Part shown: positions 1 through 8,083 of the stretch, in pieces | How positions within the stretch are numbered: the stretch's first letter is position 1 | Layout: the number at the start of each line of letters is the position of its first letter | NCBI RefSeq assembly: GCF_003994415.1 | Contig: NZ_CP034689.1 | Span: 5,642,001-5,706,000, forward strand | Origin: Achromobacter spanius | GTDB lineage: Bacteria; Pseudomonadota; Gammaproteobacteria; Burkholderiales; Burkholderiaceae_B | Length of the DNA: 64,000 bases | Reading direction: 5' to 3' | Notes under the pieces: generated by a model | The model's database searches: none | Told to the model about the DNA's origin: nothing | What the model saw: the letters and a program-made list of their open reading frames with translations, nothing else | Translations under genes and position numbers: made by a program

Positions 1-1
1 C

Positions 2-352
2 TGGGTGTCGACGCTGTTTTCTTTTTCGGTGGTGGTGGCGCTGTTTGCCGTGATCTTCAAGCTGCTGCCCAGCGCCAAGATTTCCTGGCCGGACGTGATA
101 CCCGGCGCCATCGTGACGGCCGCGCTGTTCCTGGTGGGCAAGTGGGGCATCGGCCTGTATTTGAGCCGGGGCGCGGCGGTATCGGCCTATGGCGCGGCGG
201 GCTCGCTGATTGCCCTGCTGCTGTGGATCTACTATTCCGCGCAGATCTTTTTCTTTGGCGCGGTGTTCACGCGGCAGTTCGCGCTGCGATTCGGCGATGC
301 CGCAAAGCCTGGCGAGTCGGACCCGGCCCCAGCAGCACCCCCACAAGCCTAG
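2..352 (+). CDS. YihY/BrkB family membrane protein, C-terminal part
   Basis: The reading frame is already open at base 2, so the gene begins upstream of the window and only about 116 codons are visible. Three hydrophobic stretches can be seen, near visible residues 5-25, 35-58 and 65-95, followed by a short polar tail rich in proline and alanine. The pattern GAxVTAxLFxxGK...GLYL followed by YGAAGSLIALLLWIYYSAQIFFFGAVF is the typical end of the YihY/virulence factor BrkB family, inner-membrane proteins of unsettled function. It ends 129 bases before the LysR gene and is probably not part of that gene's operon. Family call is firm; function is unknown. Confidence 0.8.
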   Translation, partial: WVSTLFSFSVVVALFAVIFKLLPSAKISWPDVIPGAIVTAALFLVGKWGIGLYLSRGAAVSAYGAAGSLIALLLWIYYSAQIFFFGAVFTRQFALRFGDAAKPGESDPAPAAPPQA

Positions 353-481
353 GCCGCTCTAGATACAATCGCGTCTACCGCGAGTTCTTCGACGCTGATG
401 GCCCCGCCCGCGCACCCGCAGCGGTGCATCCGTTGCCGCACCCGCACTTGCTGATTCGAACCAAGGCGGGCGCCACCAAGC

Positions 482-1438
482 ATGTCGAACTTCCGCATCA
501 CGCCCAACGCGCTCAGCCACAAGCTGAAGCTGCATCAATTGCAGATTTTTGAACGCGTGCTGGCGCGCCGGTCGCTGTCGCGCGCGGCCAGTGAACTGCA
601 CCTGACCCAACCCACCGTTACCAAGGCCATCCATGACCTGGAGGCCTTCTTCGGCGCGACCTTGTTCGAACGGTCGAACCGAGGCGTCACGCCCACCGAG
701 CTAGCTTTAGTGTTGGGGCACCGCGTTCACGCCATGTTGGCCGAAGTGCGCTACATGGCGGATGACATCGACGCGGTGCTGGGCGGCGCCAGCGGTCATG
801 TGGTGGTGGGCACGCTGATTGCCGCATCGGCCAAGCTGCTGCCCGAAGCCATTGCAGGTTTGATGACCGACCACCCCGGCATCCAGGTCACCGTGCGCGA
901 AGGGCCGTCCGCGCAACTATTGCCGGCACTGGCCACGGGCGACGTGGACATCGTGGTGGGCCGCCTGCCCGGCGCCGACATGGCGTCGATTTCCGGCGTG
1001 GCGGTGGACCACCACAAGCTCTACCGCGAAGCGCTGTGCCTGGTGGTGGGTGCGCAGCATCCGCTGGCCGGCGCGCAAGACATCGCCTTGGCGGATCTGG
1101 CCGATCACATCTGGATCCTGCCCGCGCCCACCTCGCCGTTGCGCGCGTCCGTGGAGCGCACCTTCTTTGACGCGGGCTTGCGCTTGCCCGCCCGCCACGT
1201 GGAATCGCTGTCGCTGCTGACCAATATCGGCATCCTGATGCACAGCGAGGCGCTGGCGCTGATTCCCTATGACGCAGCGGCGCAGTTTTTGTCCATGGGT
1301 TTGTTGGCGCGGCTGCCCACTAGCGTGTTCGGGGATTTTGGCGACGTGGGCTATTCCATCCGCGCCGATCGCCCGATGACGCCCGCCTGCCAACGGCTGG
1401 TGGAATATCTGAAAGCCATCGCGGCGCAGCGCGACTGA
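482..1438 (+). CDS. LysR-family transcriptional regulator
   Basis: A 318-residue LysR regulator. Residues about 18-77 form the winged helix-turn-helix (LQIFERVLARRSLSRAASEL then LTQPTVTKAIHDLE and LFERSNRGVTPTE). The remaining ~230 residues form the effector-binding domain, of the GbpR/PcaQ-like kind that commonly senses aromatic or sugar acids. The ATG start lacks a clear Shine-Dalgarno sequence but gives the standard N-terminus. It precedes nbaC and nbaD on the same strand rather than facing them divergently, which is unusual for LysR regulators. Its likely role, inferred from position only, is control of the 3-hydroxyanthranilate genes and the ABC importer downstream. Confidence 0.88.
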   Translation: MSNFRITPNALSHKLKLHQLQIFERVLARRSLSRAASELHLTQPTVTKAIHDLEAFFGATLFERSNRGVTPTELALVLGHRVHAMLAEVRYMADDIDAVLGGASGHVVVGTLIAASAKLLPEAIAGLMTDHPGIQVTVREGPSAQLLPALATGDVDIVVGRLPGADMASISGVAVDHHKLYREALCLVVGAQHPLAGAQDIALADLADHIWILPAPTSPLRASVERTFFDAGLRLPARHVESLSLLTNIGILMHSEALALIPYDAAAQFLSMGLLARLPTSVFGDFGDVGYSIRADRPMTPACQRLVEYLKAIAAQRD

Positions 1439-1458
1439 ACCCACGCGCGCCGCGCGAC

Positions 1459-1516
1459 GATGCTGAAAGCGCGTAGCGCAATGATGCTGAAAGCGCGCCG
1501 TGCATCGATGCTGAAA
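1459..1516. repeat. three direct copies of GATGCTGAAA at 24-bp spacing
   Basis: GATGCTGAAA begins at 1459, 1483 and 1507, exactly 24 bases apart; the first two copies continue as GATGCTGAAAGCGCG. The array starts 21 bases after the LysR stop codon and lies in the 215-base gap before nbaC. It may be a small tandem duplication or a set of protein-binding half sites. Nothing else recognisable was seen in this gap. Confidence 0.6.
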
Positions 1517-1653
1517 CCGTGCCTCGGCCTGCCGCGCGCCCTCTACGGGAAACCCCGCGATAGATAAGCCGCATACCCAAGCGCGCAATTTCTATTATTC
1601 CCCCGGCGCACTCGCCGCCTAGACTGCATCAAACTCGCCTTCCGGAGATCTTC

Positions 1654-2211
1654 ATGCCCGCCTACGGCCCGCCGTTGAATTTCCAGCGCTGGATCGACGA
1701 CCACGCCCACCTGCTCAAGCCGCCGGTCGGCAATCAGCAGATCTGGCAAGACGCCGACTTCATCGTCACGGTGGTCGGTGGCCCGAACCACCGCACCGAC
1801 TATCACGACGACCCGCTGGAAGAATTCTTCTACCAGTTTCGCGGCAACGCCTGGTTGTCCTTGTGGGTGGACGGCAAGGCCGAACGTGTCGACCTTAAGG
1901 AAGGCGACATCTTTCTCTTGCCGCCGCACGTGCGCCATTCGCCGCAACGCCCCGAAGCGGACAGCGCCTGTCTGGTCATCGAACGCCAGCGCCCGGTGGG
2001 CTTGGTCGATGGATTCGAATGGTATTGCCCGCACTGCGGCCACTTGGTGCATCGCGTGGAAGTGCAATTGAAAAGCATCGTGACCGACCTGCCGCCGCTG
2101 TTCCAGGCGTTCTACGACAGCCCGGACAAGCGCACCTGCCCCGGCTGCGGCCAGATGCATCCCGGCAAAGGCCACGCGCCGACACAGCAGACGACGCAGC
2201 AGGCCACATAG
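1654..2211 (+). CDS. nbaC: 3-hydroxyanthranilate 3,4-dioxygenase
   Basis: A 185-residue cupin dioxygenase that opens the ring of 3-hydroxyanthranilate with O2 to give 2-amino-3-carboxymuconate-6-semialdehyde. The residue positions match the well-studied Cupriavidus metallidurans enzyme exactly: iron ligands His51, Glu57 and His95; substrate residues Arg47, Arg99 and Glu110; and a rubredoxin-like second metal site made of Cys125, Cys128, Cys162 and Cys165. The last ~15 residues are a low-complexity Gln/Thr tail. A GGAG-type ribosome site precedes the ATG. nbaD follows 68 bases later and uses the product, so the two act in sequence in the cytoplasm. Confidence 0.96.
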   Translation: MPAYGPPLNFQRWIDDHAHLLKPPVGNQQIWQDADFIVTVVGGPNHRTDYHDDPLEEFFYQFRGNAWLSLWVDGKAERVDLKEGDIFLLPPHVRHSPQRPEADSACLVIERQRPVGLVDGFEWYCPHCGHLVHRVEVQLKSIVTDLPPLFQAFYDSPDKRTCPGCGQMHPGKGHAPTQQTTQQAT

Positions 2212-2279
2212 CCAGCCGCGCAGCAAGCCAAATAGCAGGCCAAACCCGCCTCTAGCATCCTCTCTATTGCAAAGCCCCC

Positions 2280-3281
2280 ATGATTCAAAAAATCGACATG
2301 CACGCCCACTTCTTTCCGCCGATCACGCGGCAGGAAGCGGCGGCGCTGGACCCGGTCAACGCGCCCTGGCTGCGTCCGGATGCCGACGGCGCCACCGGCC
2401 AGATCATGGCGGGCGACCGCGAGTTCCGCCCGGTGGACGCCACCTTGTGGGACCCGGCGCTGCGCATTGCGCAGATGGACCGCCACGGCGTGGACGTGCA
2501 GATCCTGTGCGCCACGCCCATCATGTTCGGCTACACCTACCCCGCCCAGGCCGCGGCCGATTGGGCCGCCCGCATGAACGACCTGGCCCTGGAGCATTGC
2601 GCCCACGCACCGTCGCGCTTGAAGGCGTTGGCCCAGGTGCCGCTGCAAGACCTGGACCTGGCCTGCAAGGAAGCGTCGCGAGCACGAGCCGCCGGCCATC
2701 TGGGCGTGCAGATCGGCAACCACGTCGGCCCCCGCGATCTGGACGACGAATTGCTGGTGCAGTTTCTGATTCACTGCGCCAATAACGACATCCCCGTGCT
2801 GGTGCACCCCTGGGACATGATGACCGACGGCCGCATGAAGAAATGGATGCTGCCGTGGCTGGTGGCCATGCCTGCTGAAACGCAGCTTGGGATTCTGTCG
2901 CTGATCCTGTCGGGCGCGTTTGAACGCATTCCGCGCAGCCTGAAGCTGTGCTTCGCGCATGGCGGCGGCAGCTTTGCCTACCTGCTGGGGCGCGTGGACA
3001 ACGCCTGGCGCCATCGCGACATCATCCAGGAAGACTGCCCGCAATTGCCTTCGTCGTACACCGACCGCTTTTACACGGACAGCGCCGTGTTCGACGCGCG
3101 CTCGCTGCGACTGTTGATCGACGTCATGGGTGAAGACCGCGTGTTGCTGGGCTCCGACTACCCCTACCCCCTGGGCGAGCAGGAGGTGGGCCGCCTGGTG
3201 GCGCACGCCGAGCTGGTGCCGGACGTGCAGCAAAAGATTCTGTTCCGCAACACGATGACGTTCTTTGGCCTGACGCCGTAG
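2280..3281 (+). CDS. nbaD: 2-amino-3-carboxymuconate-6-semialdehyde decarboxylase (ACMSD)
   Basis: A 333-residue amidohydrolase-fold decarboxylase acting on the NbaC product to form 2-aminomuconate-6-semialdehyde and CO2. Zinc-site residues are visible at His8 and His10 (MHAHFFPP), His176 (LVHPWD), His227 (FAHGGG, the usual catalytic base) and Asp293 (LGSDYPYP). All are one position earlier than in the Pseudomonas fluorescens enzyme. Length is normal for the family. Removing the carboxylate stops ACMS from cyclising to quinolinate and commits it to catabolism. The later enzymes of the pathway (semialdehyde dehydrogenase, 2-aminomuconate deaminase) are not in this window. Confidence 0.95.
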   Translation: MIQKIDMHAHFFPPITRQEAAALDPVNAPWLRPDADGATGQIMAGDREFRPVDATLWDPALRIAQMDRHGVDVQILCATPIMFGYTYPAQAAADWAARMNDLALEHCAHAPSRLKALAQVPLQDLDLACKEASRARAAGHLGVQIGNHVGPRDLDDELLVQFLIHCANNDIPVLVHPWDMMTDGRMKKWMLPWLVAMPAETQLGILSLILSGAFERIPRSLKLCFAHGGGSFAYLLGRVDNAWRHRDIIQEDCPQLPSSYTDRFYTDSAVFDARSLRLLIDVMGEDRVLLGSDYPYPLGEQEVGRLVAHAELVPDVQQKILFRNTMTFFGLTP

Positions 3282-3354
3282 TTCATCAGCCGCACTTCGC
3301 CAGCTATAGCAAAACACCACGACCGTGACACACGGCAACTCAAGGGAAAACACC

Positions 3355-4548
3355 ATGAAACGCACCATCACGCTGACCGCCACCGCGGTCCTGGGACTGG
3401 GCCTTAGCCTGGGCCTGACCCTCCCCGCCGCCGCCATGGCCGACGTGAAGATCGGCCTGCTGACCACCTTGACCGGCCCGGGCTCCGTCCTGGGGCAAGA
3501 CCAACTGGACGGCTTCATGCTGGCCGTGGAGCAAGGCGGCGGCAAGCTGGGCGGAGTGCCGGTGCAGGTCATCAAGGAAGACGATCAGTTCAAGCCCGAG
3601 GTGGGCGTGCAGGCCGCGCGCAAGCTGGTGCAAAGCGACAAGGTGCCGATCATTACCGGCGTGGTGTATTCCAACGTGATGCTGGCCGTGGTGCGGCCGG
3701 TGACCACCGCCGGCGTGTTCCTGGTGGGGTCCAACGCGGGGCCGACCAACCTGGCCGGCAAGGACTGTTCGCCGTATTTCTTTTCCACGTCCTGGAACAA
3801 TACCCAGCGCCACGAGGGCAGCGGCGAAATGGCCAACCAGATGGGCTTCAAGAAGGTCTACCTGCTTGCCCCCAACTACCAGGCCGGGAAAGACGCCATG
3901 GCCGGCTTCAAGCGCTTCTACAAGGGCGAGATCGCCAACGAAGTGTTCACGCAGGTCAACCAGCCCGACTACTCGGTGGAACTGGCGGCGCTGGCGGATG
4001 CCAAACCCGACGCCGCCTACGTGTTCTTTCCCGGCGGCATGGGCGTGAACTTCATCAAGCAGTACCGCCAGGCGGGGCTGTTCGGCAAGATTCCGCTGTT
4101 GTCGGTGGACACCATCGACGGCGCCACGCTGCCCGCCTTGCAGCAAGACGCGCTGGGCGCGGTGACCAACGTGCCGTATTCGCCCGACCTGGACAACGCC
4201 GCCAACAAGGCGTTTGCCGCCGCGTTTCGGCAGAAGTACGGCCGCGAACCGTCCAGCTACGCCGCGCAATCGTTTGACGCGGCCCAATTGATTGGCTCGG
4301 CCTTGAAGAAAACGGGCGGCAAGGTTGACGACAAGGACGCGCTGCGCAAAGCGCTGGAAGCCGCCGACTTTGCCTCCGTGCGCGGTGAATTCCGCTACCA
4401 GCCCAACCACTTCCCGGTGGCCGGATTCTTCCGCGCGGACGTCCAGGCGAGCGCGAACGGCAAGGTGGCGTTTGTGAACAAAGGCCCTATCTTTCCGGAC
4501 CTGTCCAAAGTGTCCGACCAGTACGCCGACCAATGCGTCATGAAGTAA
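3355..4548 (+). CDS. ABC transporter substrate-binding protein (LivK/branched-chain type)
   Basis: A 397-residue periplasmic binding protein. The ATG at 3355 is chosen because AAGGG lies just upstream and a clean signal peptide follows (MKRTITL, a Leu/Gly/Ala core, then AAAMADVKIGLL). An open extension to a GTG at 3325 adds only polar residues. The mature part has the type I periplasmic binding fold of LivK-like proteins (TTLTGPGSVLGQDQLDGFMLAVEQ). The lineage includes many receptors for aromatic acids. It is the first gene of a complete importer and follows nbaD by 73 bases, so an aromatic amino-acid-like ligand is inferred but not shown. Confidence 0.9.
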   Translation: MKRTITLTATAVLGLGLSLGLTLPAAAMADVKIGLLTTLTGPGSVLGQDQLDGFMLAVEQGGGKLGGVPVQVIKEDDQFKPEVGVQAARKLVQSDKVPIITGVVYSNVMLAVVRPVTTAGVFLVGSNAGPTNLAGKDCSPYFFSTSWNNTQRHEGSGEMANQMGFKKVYLLAPNYQAGKDAMAGFKRFYKGEIANEVFTQVNQPDYSVELAALADAKPDAAYVFFPGGMGVNFIKQYRQAGLFGKIPLLSVDTIDGATLPALQQDALGAVTNVPYSPDLDNAANKAFAAAFRQKYGREPSSYAAQSFDAAQLIGSALKKTGGKVDDKDALRKALEAADFASVRGEFRYQPNHFPVAGFFRADVQASANGKVAFVNKGPIFPDLSKVSDQYADQCVMK

Positions 4549-4588
4549 AGCAGGTGGCCGTTCTGGCCGCTTGCGCAAGGGGATTCCC

Positions 4589-5509
4589 ATGTCCATGACA
4601 CTGCTGCTGGTGCAGGCCTTGAACGGCTTGCAGCTAGGCATACTGCTGTTCCTCTTGGCTGCCGGGCTGACGCTGGTGTTCGGCATCATGAACTTCATCA
4701 ACCTGGCGCACGGGTCGCTGTACATGATGGGCGCGTTCATCGCGGCCACCGTGTTCCGCCACACGGGTTCGTTCCTGCTGGCGGGCGCCGCGGTCATCGC
4801 GGGCATGGCGGCCTTGGGCCTGCTGCTGGACCGCATTGCGCTGGCGCGCCTATACCCGCGCGACCACCTGGACCAGGTGCTGGCCACCTTTGGCTTCATT
4901 CTGTTCTTCAACGAACTGACGCGCATCATCTGGGGGCCCGCGCCGATCAGCATGGGGCTGCCGTCGTGGCTGTCAGGCACCATCGACATCCTGGGCGTGA
5001 CGTATCCGCTGTACCGCTTTCTGATCATCGTGGTGGGCCTGCTGGTGGCGGCCGGCTGCTATGTGCTGATCCACCGCACGCGGCTGGGCATGCTGATACG
5101 GGCGGGGTCCAGCGACCGCATGATGGTGGGCGCGCTGGGCGTGAACATCGCGCGGCTGAACACCTTGCTGTTCGTGCTGGGCGCGGTGCTGGCGGGCCTG
5201 GCGGGGCTGATGGCCGGCCCCATCCTGTCGGCGCAGACCGGCATGGGCGAACCCATCCTGATCCTGACGCTGGTGGTGATCGTCATCGGCGGTATCGGCT
5301 CGGTGCGCGGGGCGTTTCTGGCCGCGCTGATGGTCGGGCTGATCGACACGCTGGGCCGCGCGCTGCTGCCCACGCTGCTGCGCGCGGCCTTGCCGCCCGC
5401 CGCCGCCAACGCGGCCGGCCCGGCGATTGCTTCCATGTTGATCTACATCGTGATGGCGCTGGTGCTGGCGATGCGGCCGCAGGGCCTGTTTCACGTCAAG
5501 CACGGATGA
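4589..5509 (+). CDS. livH: ABC transporter permease, LivH type
   Basis: A 306-residue inner-membrane permease with eight or so hydrophobic segments and the family signature NGLQLGILLFLLAAGLTLVFGIMNFINLAHG near the N-terminus. The ATG at 4589 is preferred over an upstream TTG at 4571 because AAGGGG sits about seven bases before it. It pairs with the LivM-type permease whose gene starts 11 bases after this one ends. The substrate is unknown; the neighbourhood suggests an aromatic acid. Confidence 0.9.
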   Translation: MSMTLLLVQALNGLQLGILLFLLAAGLTLVFGIMNFINLAHGSLYMMGAFIAATVFRHTGSFLLAGAAVIAGMAALGLLLDRIALARLYPRDHLDQVLATFGFILFFNELTRIIWGPAPISMGLPSWLSGTIDILGVTYPLYRFLIIVVGLLVAAGCYVLIHRTRLGMLIRAGSSDRMMVGALGVNIARLNTLLFVLGAVLAGLAGLMAGPILSAQTGMGEPILILTLVVIVIGGIGSVRGAFLAALMVGLIDTLGRALLPTLLRAALPPAAANAAGPAIASMLIYIVMALVLAMRPQGLFHVKHG

Positions 5510-5520
5510 GGGGGAACCAC

Positions 5521-6573
5521 ATGCACATGTCTCCGCGCTTTCTGGTGGCCGCCGCCCTGCTGCTGTTGCTGGCCTTGGTGCCGGTGTACGCCCACTGGCA
5601 AGGCGAACCTTTTCTGTTGGCGCTGTTTGGCCGCGTGCTGGTTTACGGCGTGGCCGCGCTGGCCTTGAATCTGCTGCTGGGCTTTGGTGGCATGGTCAGT
5701 TTTGGCCATGCGCTGTACCTGGGGCTGGGCGCGTATGCCGTGGGCGTGATGTCGCACTACGGCATCGAAAGCGGCTGGCTGCATCTGGCCGGGGCACTGG
5801 CTGCCTGCGCCGTGGTGGGCCTGGTCAGCGGCTACGTGGTGATGCGCACGTCCGGCATCGCCTTCATCATGATCACGCTGGCGTTTGCGCAGATGTTCTA
5901 TTTTCTGGCGACTGGGCTGGACGGTTTTGGCGGCGACGATGGCATGTCGCTGTTTGCCGGCAGCGACTTCGGCGCGTTCCGGCTGGATACGCCGCTGGCG
6001 CTCTACTACACGGCCTTCGGCGTGTTGCTAGCGGTGCTGGGCCTGATGCATCGGCTGATCCATGCGCCCTTTGGCATGGCGTTGCGTGGCTGCCAGGCGA
6101 ACGAACGCCGCATGCGCGCGCTGGGTTTTCCCACCTTGCGCTACCGGCTTGCGGCCTATGTGATATCGGCCATGATTTGCGGCGTGGCCGGCGTGCTGCT
6201 GGCGAACCTGACCATGTATGTGTCGCCGTCCTACCTGGCCTGGACCACATCGGGCGAACTGATCGTGATGGTGGTGTTCGGCGGCATCGGCACATTGTTC
6301 GGCCCCGTGGCCGGCGCGCTGGCGTTCTTGTTGCTGGAAGAAGGGTTGAAGCTGCTGACCGGGCACTGGATGCTGATCATGGGCTTGCTGATCGTGGGCG
6401 TGGTGCTGGTGTCGCGGCGCGGGGTGTACGGCAGCTTGCGCGACACGCCCTGGCGCGGGCACAAAGCGGCGCCGCGCCAAGCATCCGACAAGGCGCAGGA
6501 AAAGGTGATGGAAAGCGCTGAAAAAAAGGCGCGGGAAAAAGCGCTGGGAAACACGCTAGGAGAAGCGCCATGA
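5521..6573 (+). CDS. livM: ABC transporter permease, LivM type
   Basis: A 350-residue permease of the LivM family. Its first transmembrane segment follows the start directly, and the conserved block ALNLLLGFGGMVSFGHALYLGLGAYAVG is present near residue 50. The ATG at 5521 follows GGGGAACC. The last ~40 residues form a charged tail rich in Lys, Glu and Ala (QASDKAQEKVMESAEKKARE) that is longer than usual and probably cytoplasmic. Its stop codon overlaps the next start as ATGA at 6570-6573, indicating translational coupling to the ATPase gene. Confidence 0.9.
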   Translation: MHMSPRFLVAAALLLLLALVPVYAHWQGEPFLLALFGRVLVYGVAALALNLLLGFGGMVSFGHALYLGLGAYAVGVMSHYGIESGWLHLAGALAACAVVGLVSGYVVMRTSGIAFIMITLAFAQMFYFLATGLDGFGGDDGMSLFAGSDFGAFRLDTPLALYYTAFGVLLAVLGLMHRLIHAPFGMALRGCQANERRMRALGFPTLRYRLAAYVISAMICGVAGVLLANLTMYVSPSYLAWTTSGELIVMVVFGGIGTLFGPVAGALAFLLLEEGLKLLTGHWMLIMGLLIVGVVLVSRRGVYGSLRDTPWRGHKAAPRQASDKAQEKVMESAEKKAREKALGNTLGEAP

Positions 6574-7376
6574 CCGCGCTGCGTGTTGAGAACCTGGTGA
6601 AACGCTATGGCGGCCTGACAGTTACCGATGACTTGTCGCTGGACGTGCACGCGGGCGAACTGCACGCCGTGATCGGGCCGAACGGGGCGGGCAAGACCAC
6701 GCTGATCGGCCAGCTTAGCGGCGAACTGCGGCCCGACAGCGGACGCGTGCTGCTGAATGGCCGCGACATTACCCGCATGCCCGTGAACACGCGCGTGCGC
6801 CACGGGCTGGCGCGCTCGTACCAAATCACCTCTGTCTTCAAACCCTTCACCGCCCTGGAAAACGTGGTGATGGCGGTGCAGGCGCGGCGCGGCCACAGCT
6901 TCCGGTTCTGGACGCCCGTACTGTCGACCGCCGCCCTGACCGACCCGGCCCAAGACGCGCTGGCGTTGACCGGCTTGTCCGCCCGCGCCGATACGCCCGC
7001 GGGCGAACTCGCGCACGGCGAACTACGGCAGTTGGAACTGGCCATGGTGCTGGCTTGCCAGCCGTCGCTGCTGTTGCTGGACGAGCCCATGGCGGGCATG
7101 AGCCAGCATGAATCCGAGGCCATGACGCGCCTGCTCTTGCAACTGCGGGGTCGCTACACGATCTTGCTGGTGGAACACGACATGCAGGCCGTGTTTGCGC
7201 TGTCCGACCGCATTACGGTGCTGGTGTATGGCAGCGCGCTGGCCTGCGGCACGGCGGACCAGATCCGCAACAACCCACAGGTGCGCGAATGCTACCTGGG
7301 CAGCGAACGCGCCAGCGCGCGCGGCAAGCAGGGGCAAGTTGACCAGGCCGAAGCAAAACAAGGGGAAGCCGCATGA
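6570..7376 (+). CDS. livG: ABC transporter ATP-binding protein, LivG type
   Basis: A 268-residue ATPase energising the importer. Visible motifs are Walker A GPNGAGKTT near residue 36, the signature region LAHGELRQLELAMVLA and Walker B LLLLDEPMAG followed by the H-loop LVEHDM. The signature reads LAHGE rather than LSxGE or LSGGQ, a common variation in this subfamily. A ~25-residue polar Gln/Ala/Lys tail follows the last conserved block. The gene overlaps its neighbours by four bases on both sides (ATGA). Confidence 0.92.
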   Translation: MTALRVENLVKRYGGLTVTDDLSLDVHAGELHAVIGPNGAGKTTLIGQLSGELRPDSGRVLLNGRDITRMPVNTRVRHGLARSYQITSVFKPFTALENVVMAVQARRGHSFRFWTPVLSTAALTDPAQDALALTGLSARADTPAGELAHGELRQLELAMVLACQPSLLLLDEPMAGMSQHESEAMTRLLLQLRGRYTILLVEHDMQAVFALSDRITVLVYGSALACGTADQIRNNPQVRECYLGSERASARGKQGQVDQAEAKQGEAA

Positions 7377-8083
7377 GCGCGCTGCTATCGCTGCGTGGCG
7401 TGACCGCGCACTATGGCGCCAGCCAGGCGTTGTTCGGCATCGACCTGGATATCGGGCCGGGCCAATTCGTGACCTTGCTGGGCCGCAACGGCATGGGCAA
7501 GTCCACCACCGTCAAGACAGTGATGGGGCTGGCGCGCGCCACGCAAGGCAGCATCGTCTTCGATGGTCGGGACATCAGCCGGCTGCCGTCGTACAAGGTG
7601 GCGCAATGCGGCATCGGGCTGGTGCCGGAAGGCCGGCACATATTCCCCAACCTGTCGGTCCGTGAAAACCTGGTGGCCACCGCGCACAACCGCCAGGGTT
7701 TGTCGGAACCATGGACGCTGGACCGCGTGTATGCGCTGTTTCCGCGCCTGTCCGAACGCGCGCGGCATCTGGGCAGCCATCTGTCGGGCGGTGAACAGCA
7801 GATGCTGGCGATCGGGCGGGCGCTGCTGACCAACCCGCGCCTGCTGATTCTGGATGAAGCCACCGAAGGCCTGGCGCCAGTGGTGCGTGAAGAAATCTGG
7901 GCGGCGCTGGACAGCCTGAAGGCAACCGGGCTGGCCGTGCTGTGCATCGACAAGAACCTGGAACCCCTGCTTGCCACGGCCGACCATCACGCCATTGTCG
8001 AGAAGGGGCGCGTGGCGTGGACGGGCTCGTCGCAAGCCTTCCTGGACGACGAGCCGCGCCTGTTGCAGTACCTGGGCGTTTAA
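7373..8083 (+). CDS. livF: ABC transporter ATP-binding protein, LivF type
   Basis: A 236-residue second ATPase of the importer, with Walker A GRNGMGKST, signature LSGGEQQMLAIGRAL and Walker B LLILDEATEGLAP. In the H-loop position it reads CIDKNLEPLL, where related proteins often have VEQN. It is the last gene of the plus-strand block. Its TAA stop at 8081-8083 overlaps the stop of the convergent Ldh-family gene, so the two operons meet tail to tail with no spacer and no obvious terminator hairpin. Confidence 0.92.
   Translation: MSALLSLRGVTAHYGASQALFGIDLDIGPGQFVTLLGRNGMGKSTTVKTVMGLARATQGSIVFDGRDISRLPSYKVAQCGIGLVPEGRHIFPNLSVRENLVATAHNRQGLSEPWTLDRVYALFPRLSERARHLGSHLSGGEQQMLAIGRALLTNPRLLILDEATEGLAPVVREEIWAALDSLKATGLAVLCIDKNLEPLLATADHHAIVEKGRVAWTGSSQAFLDDEPRLLQYLGV

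Noticed and set aside
4966..5520. Extension of livM upstream of 5521
   Set aside because: The frame is open but overlaps livH entirely and encodes Arg/Pro/Gly-rich noise; the ATG at 5521 gives a normal first helix.
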